Shown here: in pieces, positions 35,449-45,806 of the stretch | Layout of the letters: each line of letters starts with the position of its first letter | Numbering within the stretch: position 1 is the stretch's first letter | Source: Argentina anserina | Lineage: Eukaryota > Streptophyta > Magnoliopsida > Rosales > Rosaceae | Reading direction: 5' to 3' | Assembly: GCF_933775445.1 (NCBI RefSeq) | Contig: NC_065878.1 | Span: 11,853,395-11,917,394, forward strand | Length of the DNA stretch: 64,000 bases | Notes under the pieces: model-generated | Databases searched by the model: none | Told to the model about the DNA's origin: nothing | Seen by the model: the letters and a program-made list of their open reading frames with translations, nothing else | Program-made: the position numbers and the translations under genes

Positions 35449-36369
35449 CAATGGTTGGCAATTGCAGATCATGCGTAGTAGGAAAAGGTCTGCATGTGGA
35501 GATGGAGCCACTTAATCATCAAGATTTATTAATCCTCTACTGTTATATCCAAAAAAGACAAATGAAGTTGACGATGAATATTTATAGATTAGAGCTAGTA
35601 ATTTCGTGCAAGGAAAAATTTCTTGCAGCTGTTGTGGAAGATGAAGTTGCTGAGAAAGAACACAAAAGTGGAGCCATCACACTATCGATTAAACCCTTTC
35701 CATATTTTCCAGGGTTGGAGGATATATAAATTGTAGACAGATACGGTATCCATATTACTTAATTGAGAAAAAGGATGGTGATGAATTCTATTTTGGTGAT
35801 TTGAATATTGAAGGGAGACTACACTTGCCAGGAAAAGCATAGGGAAATGTTAATTAACTCGATCATGATTTATAATCTCCCAACTTGTGATCACATTATG
35901 GATTCAGTATAATACATACATTATGATTTATGAAAGCATAATTAGTTGCAAACCAATGTCTTGTAGCTAGTATAGAGAAATCCTTGGTAATTTCATCAAA
36001 GGGATGGAAACATCTGGGTCAAGAAAGGACACGCTTCCGGAAAACTTCTAGTGGCATGGGAAAAAATTAGCACCACAATCTGCTGCTTCATATTAATGCA
36101 GTTTATGTGTTCTTTTGAGCAACCATGCGGAATAAGCAGAGAAATATATAGGATTAATTTATACCTAAAAGCCTTGAGTGGTACATGTATAGCTTCGAAA
36201 GATCGATCATTGCCCTTTTAAAGAACTTCAGCAGGAAAGTGATTATATATCTTGAGTAATGTTTCCAAGGCTTCACCATCTGCAACCCTGAAACTCCCCA
36301 AAACATGTCTCTCATACTCCAGCCCAACAAACAATTACTTGTCATCTCAAGTAACCTTAATTAGTTGGT
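35449..36369. other. Upstream spacer of the TNL, with a dispersed duplicate
   Basis: No convincing gene. An 80-codon frame around 35490-35729 ends FPYFPGLEDI, but I do not recognise it. 35945-36160 is repeated, diverged, at 60195-60412 (shared GAGAAATCCT, CAAAGGGATGGAAACAT, GGGTCAAGAAAGGAC, GAGCAACCATGCGGAATA). Confidence 0.5.
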
Positions 36370-36379
36370 AATGATCATG

Positions 36380-36717
36380 TTTTTTTTTTGGGTAAGTGTG
36401 GAGAGGAACAACATTCTCCTACGAAAATTCATTAAAATGAAAAATGATACAAAAATGAACGAAGAATAACAAATACAATTATCCCTCAACTAACTAAGAA
36501 ATAGCTAACGAAAATGAAAATTAGGAAATCCTAATCGATCTCTATCACAGTGACTCACTAGAAACTCTGGAACTAGATCTCACCAAGTCAAATTATCTGA
36601 AGAAGTACCAAAATTAGCAAAAGCATTAGAAACTTGATTGCCCTCACGAAAAATATGGCTCGATTTAAAATGCATTTGGGAGATTCGATGTAAACAAATG
36701 GACAATTTCACACGAAG
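36380..36717 (-). mobile_element. 5'-truncated LINE fragment (338 bp) with 10-bp target duplication
   Basis: AATGATCATG occurs at 36370-36379 and again at 36718-36727, a perfect duplication. A short poly(A) lies at the left end on the minus strand. The minus strand encodes the end of a LINE RNase H (LRVKLSICLHRI, SSHIFREGNQVSNAFANFGT, DLVPEFLVSHCDRD). A 5' truncation, poly(A) and variable-length duplication are typical of L1-type retroposition. Confidence 0.88.
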
Positions 36718-36727
36718 AATGATCATG

Positions 36728-37280
36728 ATATTGATAATAGCTTGTTATATATACTTGTCGTCTCTAATACAAACCGTAACCATCTGTTTAATTAATTTCA
36801 ATTTAACAGAAAAGGGTGCAGTCAATCATAAAATAATAATAATGAAAGGAAGGTGCAGCATTTGTATCATAGTCCAAAACTGAATAGCATTATTATCTTT
36901 CAAGTAAATAAATAAGATAAGATAGAGTACCAAAATCGCATACCAAAACGATTGAATGTATACCAATTGCATAAGTACGTATTAAAATCATCCTTAAGAC
37001 CTTAAGTAATTAATCAGTATCAAACACGTTAACGTACCTACCTAATTAAAGATACAATAAAACATGTAAACAAGCACCAATGCAAGGAAAATTCTATCCT
37101 ACGCGGCTGTATGAGATACGCCGGCAAATCCAACCGCTGAAGCACACCACCACCACTGCGTGCAGAAAATGACAGTCCTGGCCAGCCATTCAACACCTGA
37201 TGTATGGTGTACAGCGATGTACCCCAAACGAACCCCCAATGCAATGCATTGGATGCATGCGCAACTGCGCAAGACACAAC
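36728..37280. other. Spacer
   Basis: I see no gene, repeat or element that I can support. A minus-strand open frame from 37277 to 37038 is unrecognised and lacks supporting signals. Confidence 0.4.
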
Positions 37281-37451
37281 TCAAGTAAATAAGTTGAATA
37301 TTAAATATATATTTACGACCAGCAGTGCCAGTAATCCTAAAGCAAGGAAGGAAAACATAACACGCGGAAGAATTCTTCCAAGTCTTTGCCCTAATGTCCT
37401 TCTTCTTCTTCTTCTTGGTTGAAGCGCTTCTCTTTCTCTGCGAGTTGACAT
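37281..37451 (-). CDS. Hypothetical 56-residue Arg-rich single-span membrane peptide
   Basis: The minus strand opens at ATG 37451-37449 and closes at TGA 37283-37281. The N-terminus is very basic (MSTRREREALQPRRRRRRTL, residues 1-20). It is followed by an uninterrupted hydrophobic segment (about 32-53: VMFSFLALGLLALLVVNIYL). That is the profile of a one-pass membrane protein with a cytosolic Arg-rich tail. A TATAAAT-like block lies about 75 bases upstream on the minus strand (plus 37517-37525). No homologue is recognised. The six AGA/AGG codons sit in a GAA-type simple repeat, so the basic run may be compositional. It could equally be the first exon of a longer gene or chance. Confidence 0.3.
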   Translation of the reverse strand: MSTRREREALQPRRRRRRTLGQRLGRILPRVMFSFLALGLLALLVVNIYLIFNLFT

Positions 37452-38371
37452 GATTCGATATTAAAACTAATTACTGCTGCAGGATGCGATTATAAATCTA
37501 AGTTACACTGAGCTCGTAATTTATAGAGTAACAAATTATAATAGGAATTATTTTCTGAAAACGATTGGTAATTCCACTTTCAATCAAATAAGATTTGCGT
37601 GAAAATATTCCATTTTGGTCACCGGATTCACGTAGGACATGAGAAACAGGGCACCGTCATGATAACAATTGCACAGAGAGAAACTTTCGTTCTATTTTTC
37701 ATCTATCAAGGTTCTGGGCCTACAACTTGGGCCTCCAATACAAATCCTGGAAATCCATATTACTCAAAACAAGAAAACGGGTTCAGGCACGCAGAAAGCA
37801 CATGAATTGAATAACTCGTTTCTCCTTCAATTGAGACTCCAACTTGATCATCATGCATCAACCATTTAACCTTTATTTTATCTGAATTACATTTTGATTG
37901 GATATCTGATATGAGATATCTGCCATTTTCAGTAATTTAATTCATTATAACCAAATACCTGCTAGTGATGATCTACAAAGGCCATTATATATGAGATATG
38001 TATTGCATACATTCATACAACCACGCTAATGGTGTATATAACCCAGGTTTTACAAGGAAAAGAGCGCATGCAGATCGACTTGATCTTTGGAGCGAGGAAC
38101 ATTATCAATGCTATCGATTTGGTGAAACTGGCATACTGTTAATTATCTGTTAGTCAGGAAAGGATATATTATAATTTTATAACGTACATTAATCCTTGTT
38201 TAAGTTGATGAAAGGGGAATCTGGAAACATCTTGGCCAAGAGAGGACAAGTTTAAGAGATATAAGCCTCATGTGAATGATATTTTAGACCAACTGCAGTT
38301 GTCCTTTTGTTTTGGTTGTTTAGAAACCCTAATATATATACACAATGCTAGTCTTCTTCAAGCTGCACCGT
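37452..38371. other. Spacer
   Basis: Nothing convincing on either strand. 38195-38250 resembles the GGAAACATCT...GGCCAAGAGAGGAC motif of the dispersed duplicate at 36003 and 60247. Confidence 0.4.
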
Positions 38372-38379
38372 CATGCCAG

Positions 38380-38910
38380 CAGGGGCGGATATAGCCTATT
38401 TTTGGAGTAACTCAAGCATCCCCAAGCTCAAGACAAGGAAACAAAAGCTAGGTTTTAAATATTTTGATTTTGGGATTCTCCTAAGTCAAACATCTTTAAC
38501 TAACTAACTAACGCTACTCATTTGTTTCTCTTTTAAACTTTATTGTTTTTTCTCAATAGCGTGTCTTCAGTCAAGTATCTCTTCTTCTAGAATGCTAGTT
38601 AGGTTAATTACTCGCTAGTACGTTGCTTATTTATTCAAATGTGTATTTGTGTTAGATTTTGATTATGTACGCCGTTTTATCTGATATATATGAGTATTCT
38701 TTTTTAATGGTTATAGGTGTATATTAGACTAAAATAATAAATTCGAGTCAAAACTAAAGTGTTCGAAAAATTTGCTTCATGCTTTCAATGAAATATCCCG
38801 TCTATTTTGATTTCAATTAGTAAAATTCTATGGTTCCGTTGAAAATCTCCACTATCTTTTTATAGTTAAGTTCAAACATCCCCAGTGATCCAATCCTAGA
38901 TCCGCCACTG
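38380..38910. mobile_element. hAT-like miniature element (531 bp)
   Basis: The left end is CAGGGGCGGATATAG and the right end CTAGATCCGCCACTG, imperfect inverted repeats of the same family as 25528-26662. A perfect 8-bp duplication CATGCCAG flanks it (38372-38379 and 38911-38918). No coding capacity. Confidence 0.9.
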
Positions 38911-39014
38911 CATGCCAGCAAGTTATACAGTACCTCCAAAACACTGCACTGTTGGTTCACATGCATGCATGAGTCTCTATGGAAGTTTCAGATTCCAAAC
39001 TGAATCAAAAACCC

Positions 39015-39022
39015 TATAAATA
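39015..39022 (+). promoter_or_regulatory. TATA box of the hybrid proline-rich protein gene
   Basis: CCCTATAAATACCC, 94-101 bases upstream of the ATG, a canonical plant TATA box. The hAT element at 38380-38910 ends 104 bases upstream of it. Confidence 0.75.
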
Positions 39023-39115
39023 CCCTAACTCTGGTCATTATACTCACACCTTTAAAAGTTATCGATCAGTTACTCTACTGCTTGAAGATTTTGATTACTT
39101 CAGTCCCAAGCTAAA

Positions 39116-39508
39116 ATGGCTTCTTCTTCTAAGGCAGTGGCAACTATGGCTTTTTTCCTATCCCTCAACCTAGTATTTTTCACAACAATCAGTGCAACTC
39201 ATCATGTCCCTTGCCCGCCACCACCGAAAACCCCAACCCCAACGGCGGCGACTTGTCCCAAGGACACCCTTAAGCTAGGAGTGTGTGCCAATTTGTTGAA
39301 TGACTTGGTGCACCTTGTCGTTGGCACTCCACCAAAGACCCCATGCTGCAGCCTCATTGAGGGTCTTGTTGATCTTGAAGCTGCTGTGTGCCTCTGCACT
39401 GCTATTAAGGCCAATATTATCGGGATCAATCTGAACGTGCCAGTTTCTTTGAGCTTGCTTCTTAATTACTGTGGGAAGGGCGTCCCGTCTGGTTTCCAAT
39501 GCGCCTAG
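39116..39508 (+). CDS. 14-kDa hybrid proline-rich protein (DC2.15-like, eight-cysteine motif)
   Basis: A 130-residue single-exon protein. Residues 1-27 form a signal peptide (hydrophobic core [15 protein letters not shown]). A short Pro-rich segment follows ([14 protein letters not shown], about 32-45). The eight-cysteine domain comes next: C47, C57, C77-C78, C92-X-C94, C119 and C129, plus an extra Cys33. The end [11 protein letters not shown] is characteristic of the family, which is normally 120-140 residues. Known members are secreted cell-wall or lipid-transfer-like proteins linked to development, defence priming and stress; the exact role here is unknown. Flanks support a real gene: TATA box at 39015, ATG in AAAATGGC context, AATAAA at 39677. 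A broken relative is at 44661-44806. Confidence 0.95.
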   Translation: MASSSKAVATMAFFLSLNLVFFTTISATHHVPCPPPPKTPTPTAATCPKDTLKLGVCANLLNDLVHLVVGTPPKTPCCSLIEGLVDLEAAVCLCTAIKANIIGINLNVPVSLSLLLNYCGKGVPSGFQCA

Positions 39509-39676
39509 ATTGTTTGTGTGGCTCATTTAATTTCATCCTATTGATCATTTCCTGCAGTTCATTATGTGGAGGACGTCTCTCTTAATTTGTACCTATGTTG
39601 ATTTTAGTTGCCGCTTTCTTTTAAATGTCTCCCTCAAGTTTGACTCAAGTTTGGGTCGATTCCATATGTTTGTGTG

Positions 39677-39682
39677 AATAAA
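39677..39682 (+). terminator. Poly(A) signal of the hybrid proline-rich protein gene
   Basis: AATAAA, 169 bases after the stop codon. Confidence 0.7.
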
Positions 39683-39699
39683 AGACGGATTTTTATCAG

Positions 39700-41925
39700 A
39701 GTTTTGTATCGCAAGAGAACTATTTGAGGGCTATCCATTTCTTTTGATTTGCGATGTATTTATCAATGACAAGCGATGTTGCTTATTAGTAGCACACGTT
39801 GCTGTTATGCATATTTATATATGAGTATATGTTAGAACAAATGCTGCAATGCTCTAATATGGGGTGGGTTGGATTGAGAGTTGGATCAAAACATCCAACC
39901 ACCAGTATAAATTAGGTTGGTTTAGACGTGGCTCCTACGTGGAGTTTATTTAACCCGATCAATCTATGGGTTAATCCTCAATCCATCTATTAGCCTGGAT
40001 ATTGACACGCGGGGGCCACTTACACATGATTTGATGAACCATATTGGTTTTAGTAATTTACTAACAATATTTTTTAGAGGTTAACAATAATTAATTGGTC
40101 TTCATATTGGTATTATTGCTGTATTGTCAAACCAAGATTTAGATGAATAGTATACAATGAGCACATTACATATCATATTATTCTCTATTATTTATATTTG
40201 TTAGTGACTTATTTTTATTAGTTTGAGTCATTTGGTTTGATATCGTGTCATTATAAGTGTTTGTCTTACATTAATAAGATGTTAAAAATATTGAAACAAT
40301 TTATCTATTTTCATATGGTAAATTGAGTTCTTGATTTAACATGAGTGTTTTTCCCTTTTAATAAGCAAATAAGTTCACCACATTCTTCTTGTTCTCATAA
40401 CATGTGTAGCCTACAATTGATGAAATTTATTCTCATTGCATTAAGTGTGTTGTATTAAAAATATTACCTTAGCCATCAATTGTTGAATTTACTTTTGCTT
40501 GTTTGATTCATAGGTACGTACATAAAAATAGAAGCTAGCTAGAGCATGAATGATGCATGAAACAATTTCCCATGAAATAATGTGGCTAGAAGCAAGCTTG
40601 TTTGAAAGAATGAATTAACTTTTCACTCTTTCAAAGATTGTGTTTTTGGTATTCATCTTTTCCACATGGAAAATGAGAGAGAGATGGCATATGGAATATG
40701 ATGAAAAAATGAGTGAAGTATGAAAGCATTTATAAGTGAAGACATTTTGACATCAAGTTTGAGAATTTTGAAAGATGGAAAGTCATATTCATATGGAGAT
40801 GGAGCTATAGTGAAGACATATTGCCATCAAGCTTGAGAATTTTGAAAGAGGGAAAGTCATATTCACATGGAGATAGAGCTAGAGTGAAGATCTTTTTTTC
40901 CCTATAAATAGATGTTGTTTCAAGAGAATAAGGAAGGAGGAGAGTGAGGAGAATTTGAGAGACACATTGTTGCTCTTTGTTCTTCTAGCTATTTCCTTAG
41001 CTATTTTCCTATGTTGCATTTTATAGTTCTGAGCATGTTTTTAGTTTGTATTATGTATTGCTAAATTTCCTTAACCTTAGTTAAGGAGGAAACCATATTA
41101 TGAAATAAGTTTTTTTTTTTCAATTATCTATTGATTCTCATAATCACATATTCCATTCCTATGATTCTTGCTTCAATATGCATTAAAAAAATCTTTGTTC
41201 CTTTCACCTTTAATGTCATGCATTTTTTGCAGTTCGGAAGTCACTTTTATTAATCCATGCTTAGTTTCGTATCATATTAATATGAAATCCTTTGATCTTT
41301 TGTCATTCAAATGAGCTTGTTTCACATCTGATGCTTAGCAAACACTTTGATCTTTTGTAGTTTCAATAAGTTTGTGTAGAAGTGATGATGCTTTGGTGTT
41401 CATAATTAAGAAGCAAAGAAGAGTCTACATTAGAATTTATTCATGTGTGCTTCATTGATAAATCTTGAGAAAGTAGTAGATTGATTTCTAGATTGCTACT
41501 CCTAATTGGGAATTAGTAGATAATATATCGAGACTTATTGATTATTGTGATGGAATCTTATACCTTAGTTACTTCGTCATCAATGTAATCCTTATCTCTT
41601 TATTTTAGTTACTTCATAACTAAATTTTATTCAACTAGGTTAGTGTTAAATTAATTTAGATTTGATTAGCTTTTTCCTAATATCATACATTCCCTATGGG
41701 TTCGATCTCACTCTTGCATCTATGTGCTACAATAGATTCGTGCGCTTGCGAGTAACATTTTAAGACACATCAATATATCAACCCGGCCTGGGTTGAAAAT
41801 TAGTTCAACCCACCTAAAATTGAGTGCATTTTCTCTTAGAGGAAGCACACATTGCTCATAATTATTTCAAAATATTCAATGTACGTATATAACAACTTCT
41901 TCAACTCAGAAGAATTTGGAAAATT
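39700..41925. other. Repeat-rich spacer without genes
   Basis: Near the left (39860, GGGGTGGGTTGGA) and right (41806, TTCAACCCACC) there are weak inverted ends, possibly a decayed DNA element. At 41697-41760 a block GGGTTCGATCTCACTC ... GTGCGCTTGCGAGTAAC has the look of the end of a gypsy LTR. No protein-coding gene found. Confidence 0.45.
40736..40884. repeat. Tandem duplication, period 74 bp
   Basis: Two copies start at 40736 and 40810 (AGTGAAGACAT, then CATCAAG, GAGAATTTTGAAAGA and GGAAAGTCATATTCA). Confidence 0.85.
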
Positions 41926-41933
41926 ATTGTATG

Positions 41934-42398
41934 TAGGGCTGGGACCGGTACGGTTTGGTTCGGGATTCGGCCGATACCGATACCGATACCGATATCGATA
42001 ATTTATTCAGTTTCAGTTCGGGATCGTAAATTTGAAACTTAATGCCGAACTGAACCCGTACATATCGATTCCGGATGGGATCGGTTCGGTAAAATTGTAC
42101 ACTTTTACATGTATTTCTATCTTATTATAACTATTAGCTAATGTAAATTAACATTCTAAGTCTTTAAAAATATAATATAGACCTAAAAAACTAAAAATAA
42201 TATTGAAAATGAATATATTTAATATATTTTATACATTCGATACGAATTATACATATACCGTACCGTACTGTTTATAAAATTTCGGTATTAAGTTCGGTAT
42301 GGAACGAAGACGTTTTACCGATTCGTCCCTACCCGTCGGTATTCGGTACGAGACGGTCGGTTTCGGTACCATTTTTTCGGTACCAACTCCCACTCCTA
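41934..42398. mobile_element. hAT-like miniature element (465 bp), GGTACCG-rich
   Basis: It begins TAGGGCTGGGACCGGTACGG and ends CGGTACCAACTCCCACTCCTA, imperfect inverted repeats. It is flanked by a perfect 8-bp duplication ATTGTATG (41926-41933 and 42399-42406). Both ends carry repeated CGGT/ACCG motifs that pair between arms. No coding capacity. Confidence 0.88.
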
Positions 42399-42406
42399 AT
42401 TGTATG

Positions 42407-42553
42407 TACAATGGCAATGGCATGCAAGCTGAGAAAGGCTCCGGCTTTTCCGCTTGAATTTTTTGTACTTAATTTTGCTTGGATCTATGTAACTATTGAA
42501 CTGAGTAAGCATGATAATGGTTACAAGTTGCTTGCATCATGTTCAATCCAATT
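42407..42553. other. Short spacer
   Basis: Nothing supported here. Confidence 0.4.
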
Positions 42554-43287
42554 TCCTATATACTATTTCCCAATGTACTGTTCATAGGCTAAAGAACAGT
42601 ACCAGCTCGAGCCGAGCCGGTTACACAAAGACAAGTTTACCCCTGTTAATATTTTTTCACAATACTGTCAGCCTTAGCATGTTGTAAATATCAGCTCAGG
42701 TCAGTCTTTTTTTTCATTCGCCCTCCACAAGTTGACCTATGGAATCTTTTGGTCCCTTTACAAAATCGCCATCCAATCCGCCCCACCGGCAAATCGTTCA
42801 CCTTCAACTCTTCAAGATTTCCCGGGCGTTGTGGTTCTCTTCAATCCGTTGTCATTCGGGAACACGTTCGCTATATCTTTTCTTCCTAAAATTGGTCCCA
42901 TCGATTGCTCCCTGCTGTCTCTGATTTTTTATCCATGTGGCTATGATTTTTCATTTTCCATTGTTATCGTTATTGAAGTTTGGTAAATCAAAATCGGGGT
43001 TCATTCTTTGTGCTATAGACTTTTGTTGATCATGTTCCTTCATGTTGAGTGAATTTCATTTTCAAGGAGGATTGGTTGGTAGTACAGCTTTGTTAATAGA
43101 GTTCAGTTGTGCTTGACAAAATTTTTGTGATTGTTTGATTGTTTAAGGGGATAACAGAAACGAGAAAGTGCATATTTGAAGAAGAGTTTCTTCTCATATT
43201 AGATATCAGAACTCCAGTGATTCAAAACTAGCATCAGGCTACTCATCATCCCACTTTGACCAACTTCGATCTTGTGCTCATCAATAA

Positions 43288-43535
43288 ATGGCTGCTGCTG
43301 AATCTTCTTCTTCTAGGATTCGTGGCAAATATCATGTCTTTCTGAGTTTTAGAGGGGGAGACACTTGGAAGACCTTTGTTGGCTATCTCTACAATGCTCT
43401 ACAGCGGAAGTCACTCACTACCTTCATAGATACTGAACAACTTGGAAAATGGGACGTGCTCGGGTACTACTGTTGAAGAACGGGAGCGGTGGAACCTTGC
43501 TCTAAATAAAGTTGGCAAGATACACGGCTGGGATA
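43288..43535 (+). pseudogene. TIR-domain exon fragment, internally deleted
   Basis: It starts MAAAESSSSRIRGKYHVFLSF and keeps FRGGDTWKTFVGYLYNALQR and TFIDTEQLGKWD, then shifts frame and stops at 43476. In the next frame it joins directly to the end of the domain (ERERWNLALNKVGKIHGWDK). About 60 residues are missing between, including the catalytic-Glu region. It is more divergent from the intact TNL here than the other TIR copies. It ends in an A-tract of about 18 bases at 43540. Confidence 0.85.
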
Positions 43536-44277
43536 AGCAAAAAAAAAAAAAAAAACACCACAAATTGTCAACTACAGTGTGTTCTAAGGGTAAGCTAGTG
43601 AATGTAAGGGTGGGTTTGAGCGAATCTAAACTAAATCGATTCCATTATAGCGAATATAATGACATTTGCTCAGGCCATCTGATTTGAAATTTGTTCACTT
43701 GGTGAACAACTTAACTTAGATGTGGTAGAGTGAATTCGATAGAGTCCAAATTTTGGCTTTTTAAAACCCCTTGAAATCAGCCTGATGATGGTTCAACTTA
43801 TAGTGTGACTGAAAGCTCTTAGATCAGTTGAATGAATGAATGGGTAAATTTGAATGTGTATTTCAAATGGAAGCTCATTTTGAATGTGTCGAGATGATCC
43901 AACATTTTTTGTTCGTCAAGTTTTCTTATGAATGAGATCGTGAAAAAGTTTTCCAAAAACCATTTTTGCGTATGTCAAGCATCGATCGAGTTATGAATTT
44001 TAATTGTTGTAATTTTGATTTTTCATATTTATAGTATCGTTGCTTTGTATTAACTTTTTAACATAGATTTGTTATGAAATTCTAAGAGAACAAATTTGAG
44101 TGCAATTGTGCAAGGAAGATGGTTCTGATAAATCTTTAAATTGGATGTATATAGCCTTTCAAAGGATGGTGAATCTTCTAGCTAATCTAAACAAGTGCGC
44201 TAGACTCCCAAATCAACTGACATTGTCAATGACCTCAATTAAAAGACCGGCATTATTCCGAGCGATCAGTGTTAAAA

Positions 44278-44297
44278 CCCCGCGGCTAGGCGCGGGG
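44278..44297 (+). repeat. GC-rich hairpin, Helitron-type 3' terminus
   Basis: A seven-base perfect stem, six-base loop, followed by AATGTAT and CTAG|T. Confidence 0.75.
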
Positions 44298-44308
44298 AAT
44301 GTATCTAG

Positions 44309-44660
44309 TGGTTATGAGGTTTCGAAACAAATTCAATCTAAGCAGAGAAGTCGATTCCATCAAGGAAATGAAGTATTTTGCCTCCAATATTTTTTTAGTA
44401 TGAACAAAGAAACATACAAAGAAACAAACAGACAAACAAACGAACAAAATTGTAAAAAAAAATATATATGTAACTCTAGGCTGGAGTAGTGGACTATCTA
44501 TAGTACGTATAGCTTGTGGCTGGGGATCTTGGTCTACCAAAACAACATAAGCTGATTTCAATTGGTTTATTTGATCATTTGAACCACAAATTAAGTACAA
44601 GAAGCAATGTACATCAATCGTGCGACTTATAAACTAGCTAGGAATAGATATTGCTCCTAA
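44309..44660. other. Spacer
   Basis: No gene seen. It contains a run of AAACAAACAGACAAACAAACG near 44423-44443 (simple sequence). Confidence 0.4.
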
Positions 44661-44806
44661 TCAGGCACATACAAAGCCTTTCGGCACCTTACCCCCACAA
44701 GCATTAACAAGCTAACAGCAACAGACACTTTGAGCTTGACGATCCCCAGCACATTGGCCTTATTGCAGTACACAGACACAATGAAGCTTCAAGATCCGCC
44801 AGACCC
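44661..44806 (-). pseudogene. Hybrid proline-rich protein pseudogene (C-terminal part)
   Basis: The minus strand from about 44806 reads GLADLEASLCLCTAI, then after one lost base NVLGIVKLKVSVAVSLL, then after another small deletion NACGGKVPKGFVCA and TGA at 44663-44661. That is the second half of the eight-cysteine domain of the family found intact at 39116-39508. The N-terminal half is not visible upstream, either left of copia B or right of it after 50303. Two frame breaks and the missing half make it a fragment. The copia B target duplication starts 17 bases upstream of the recognisable part. Confidence 0.85.
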
Positions 44807-44827
44807 TATGGTTTTATCAGATGCAAC

Positions 44828-44963
44828 TGTTAGTGTGATTAGAGGAGGAAATCACGAGCGTGATTTCCTCCATGATTTGAGAGAGTAATAGTAATCTAAG
44901 TTGATTATATATGTAGAACAAATCAAGTGTAATATATCAATTCAATCTATATTCATTTCATCT
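44828..44963 (+). repeat. 5' LTR of copia B (136 bp)
   Basis: Starts TGTTAGTGTG, ends ATTTCATCT. TGATTATATATG (about 44900) is a possible TATA region. A short inverted GGAAATCACG...CGTGATTTCC lies inside. Confidence 0.93.
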
Positions 44964-44975
44964 TGGTATCAGAGC
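44964..44975 (+). promoter_or_regulatory. Primer-binding site of copia B
   Basis: TGGTATCAGAGC directly follows the LTR, identical to copia A. Confidence 0.92.
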
Positions 44976-45806
44976 AAGCAAAAAAGACTCTGTTTTTTCT
45001 GGGTTTCTTTTTTTTTCCGGCAGACGTTTTTCTTTGGAGCTCTTGCTGCTCCTTTCTTTCCTGTCAGCCGCCCTCACTTCCGTCGAGCTCGCACGTGCCA
45101 ACCCACCGGACATCTGCTGGTCACTTCGCACGTACCTCGACGGTGCCTTCTTGTTGTATACACCCTGCGCGTAAGGGTGGTCGACGACGTCGTACTCCAA
45201 CCCCGGCGCCGCTCTCTACCGCTTTGCTTCCTCCTCTAACGTCCAGCTTTTGGTGCAAGCCCTGCCGACGACCTCGAGTCACCGCCAAAAACCGCCAGCT
45301 CGGAGCCGACGGCCTTGCTGTTACCGCCAGCTCGAAGGAACCGCGACATACCGGCTGTGAATACCGAAACCCACGTCTTCTGCGAGGTCTTCTCGACGGT
45401 GTAGCACCTCCACGACGAGCTTCTCTCCGGTGAACTCCTCTATCTCTGCGACATACCACGTTCCGGCAAACTTCTCCTCGTTCTGATGAACTCCTCCATC
45501 TCCAACGAGCGCCGATACCCTATTGTGGACTGCTCCACGTTCTTCCCTCAGCCGCATCAAGTCACCGCCAACCGGTATCACGCTCCCACGCTACGACGTC
45601 GAGTTTTTTCTCCGACGTCGAGCATCTCCAAAACTGCACATTTGACCCGACCCGAACCAAATTCAATCCGACCCACTCCAGCCCAGATTTGCTAGTCTTG
45701 GTTGTCAGTACACATTCACCGACAATGCACGTGCACCCAAGACAGGTTCAAACCAGCTTTTTGGGGTTTCCATTGTATATTTCCTGATTTTTAAATTTGT
45801 TTTTTA
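44976..45806 (+). other. GC-rich leader of copia B
   Basis: CG-rich leader with open frames on both strands that look compositional. It corresponds in place to the leader of copia A but the sequence is different. Confidence 0.65.

Larger units (their letters stand above)
42554..44308 (+). mobile_element. Probable Helitron carrying a TIR gene fragment
   Basis: The 3' end is convincing: a GC hairpin (stem CCCCGCG 44278-44284, loop 6, stem CGCGGGG 44291-44297), seven bases, then CTAG followed by host T, the Helitron 3' signature. The 5' end is tentative: TCCTATATACTATTTCC at 42554 has the expected TC start and small ACTGTTCAT...GAACAGT hairpin sequences, but the preceding base is T and not the usual A. 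No Rep/helicase gene is present, so it would be non-autonomous. Inside lie an unrecognised transcribed-looking segment (42700-43280) and a TIR exon fragment (43288-43535). Confidence 0.6.

Noticed and set aside
35424..35729. Plus-strand 101-codon frame upstream of the TNL
   Set aside because: It overlaps the TNL promoter and has no recognisable motif or supporting signals.
39850..41825. A hAT element with GGTGGGTTG ends
   Set aside because: The ends are only weakly inverted and I found no 8-bp duplication.
42732..42986. Plus-strand frames before the TIR fragment
   Set aside because: No motif recognised; two overlapping frames open; inside the probable Helitron.
44958..45700. Open frames of 80-156 codons on both strands
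   Set aside because: Same situation in the leader of copia B.
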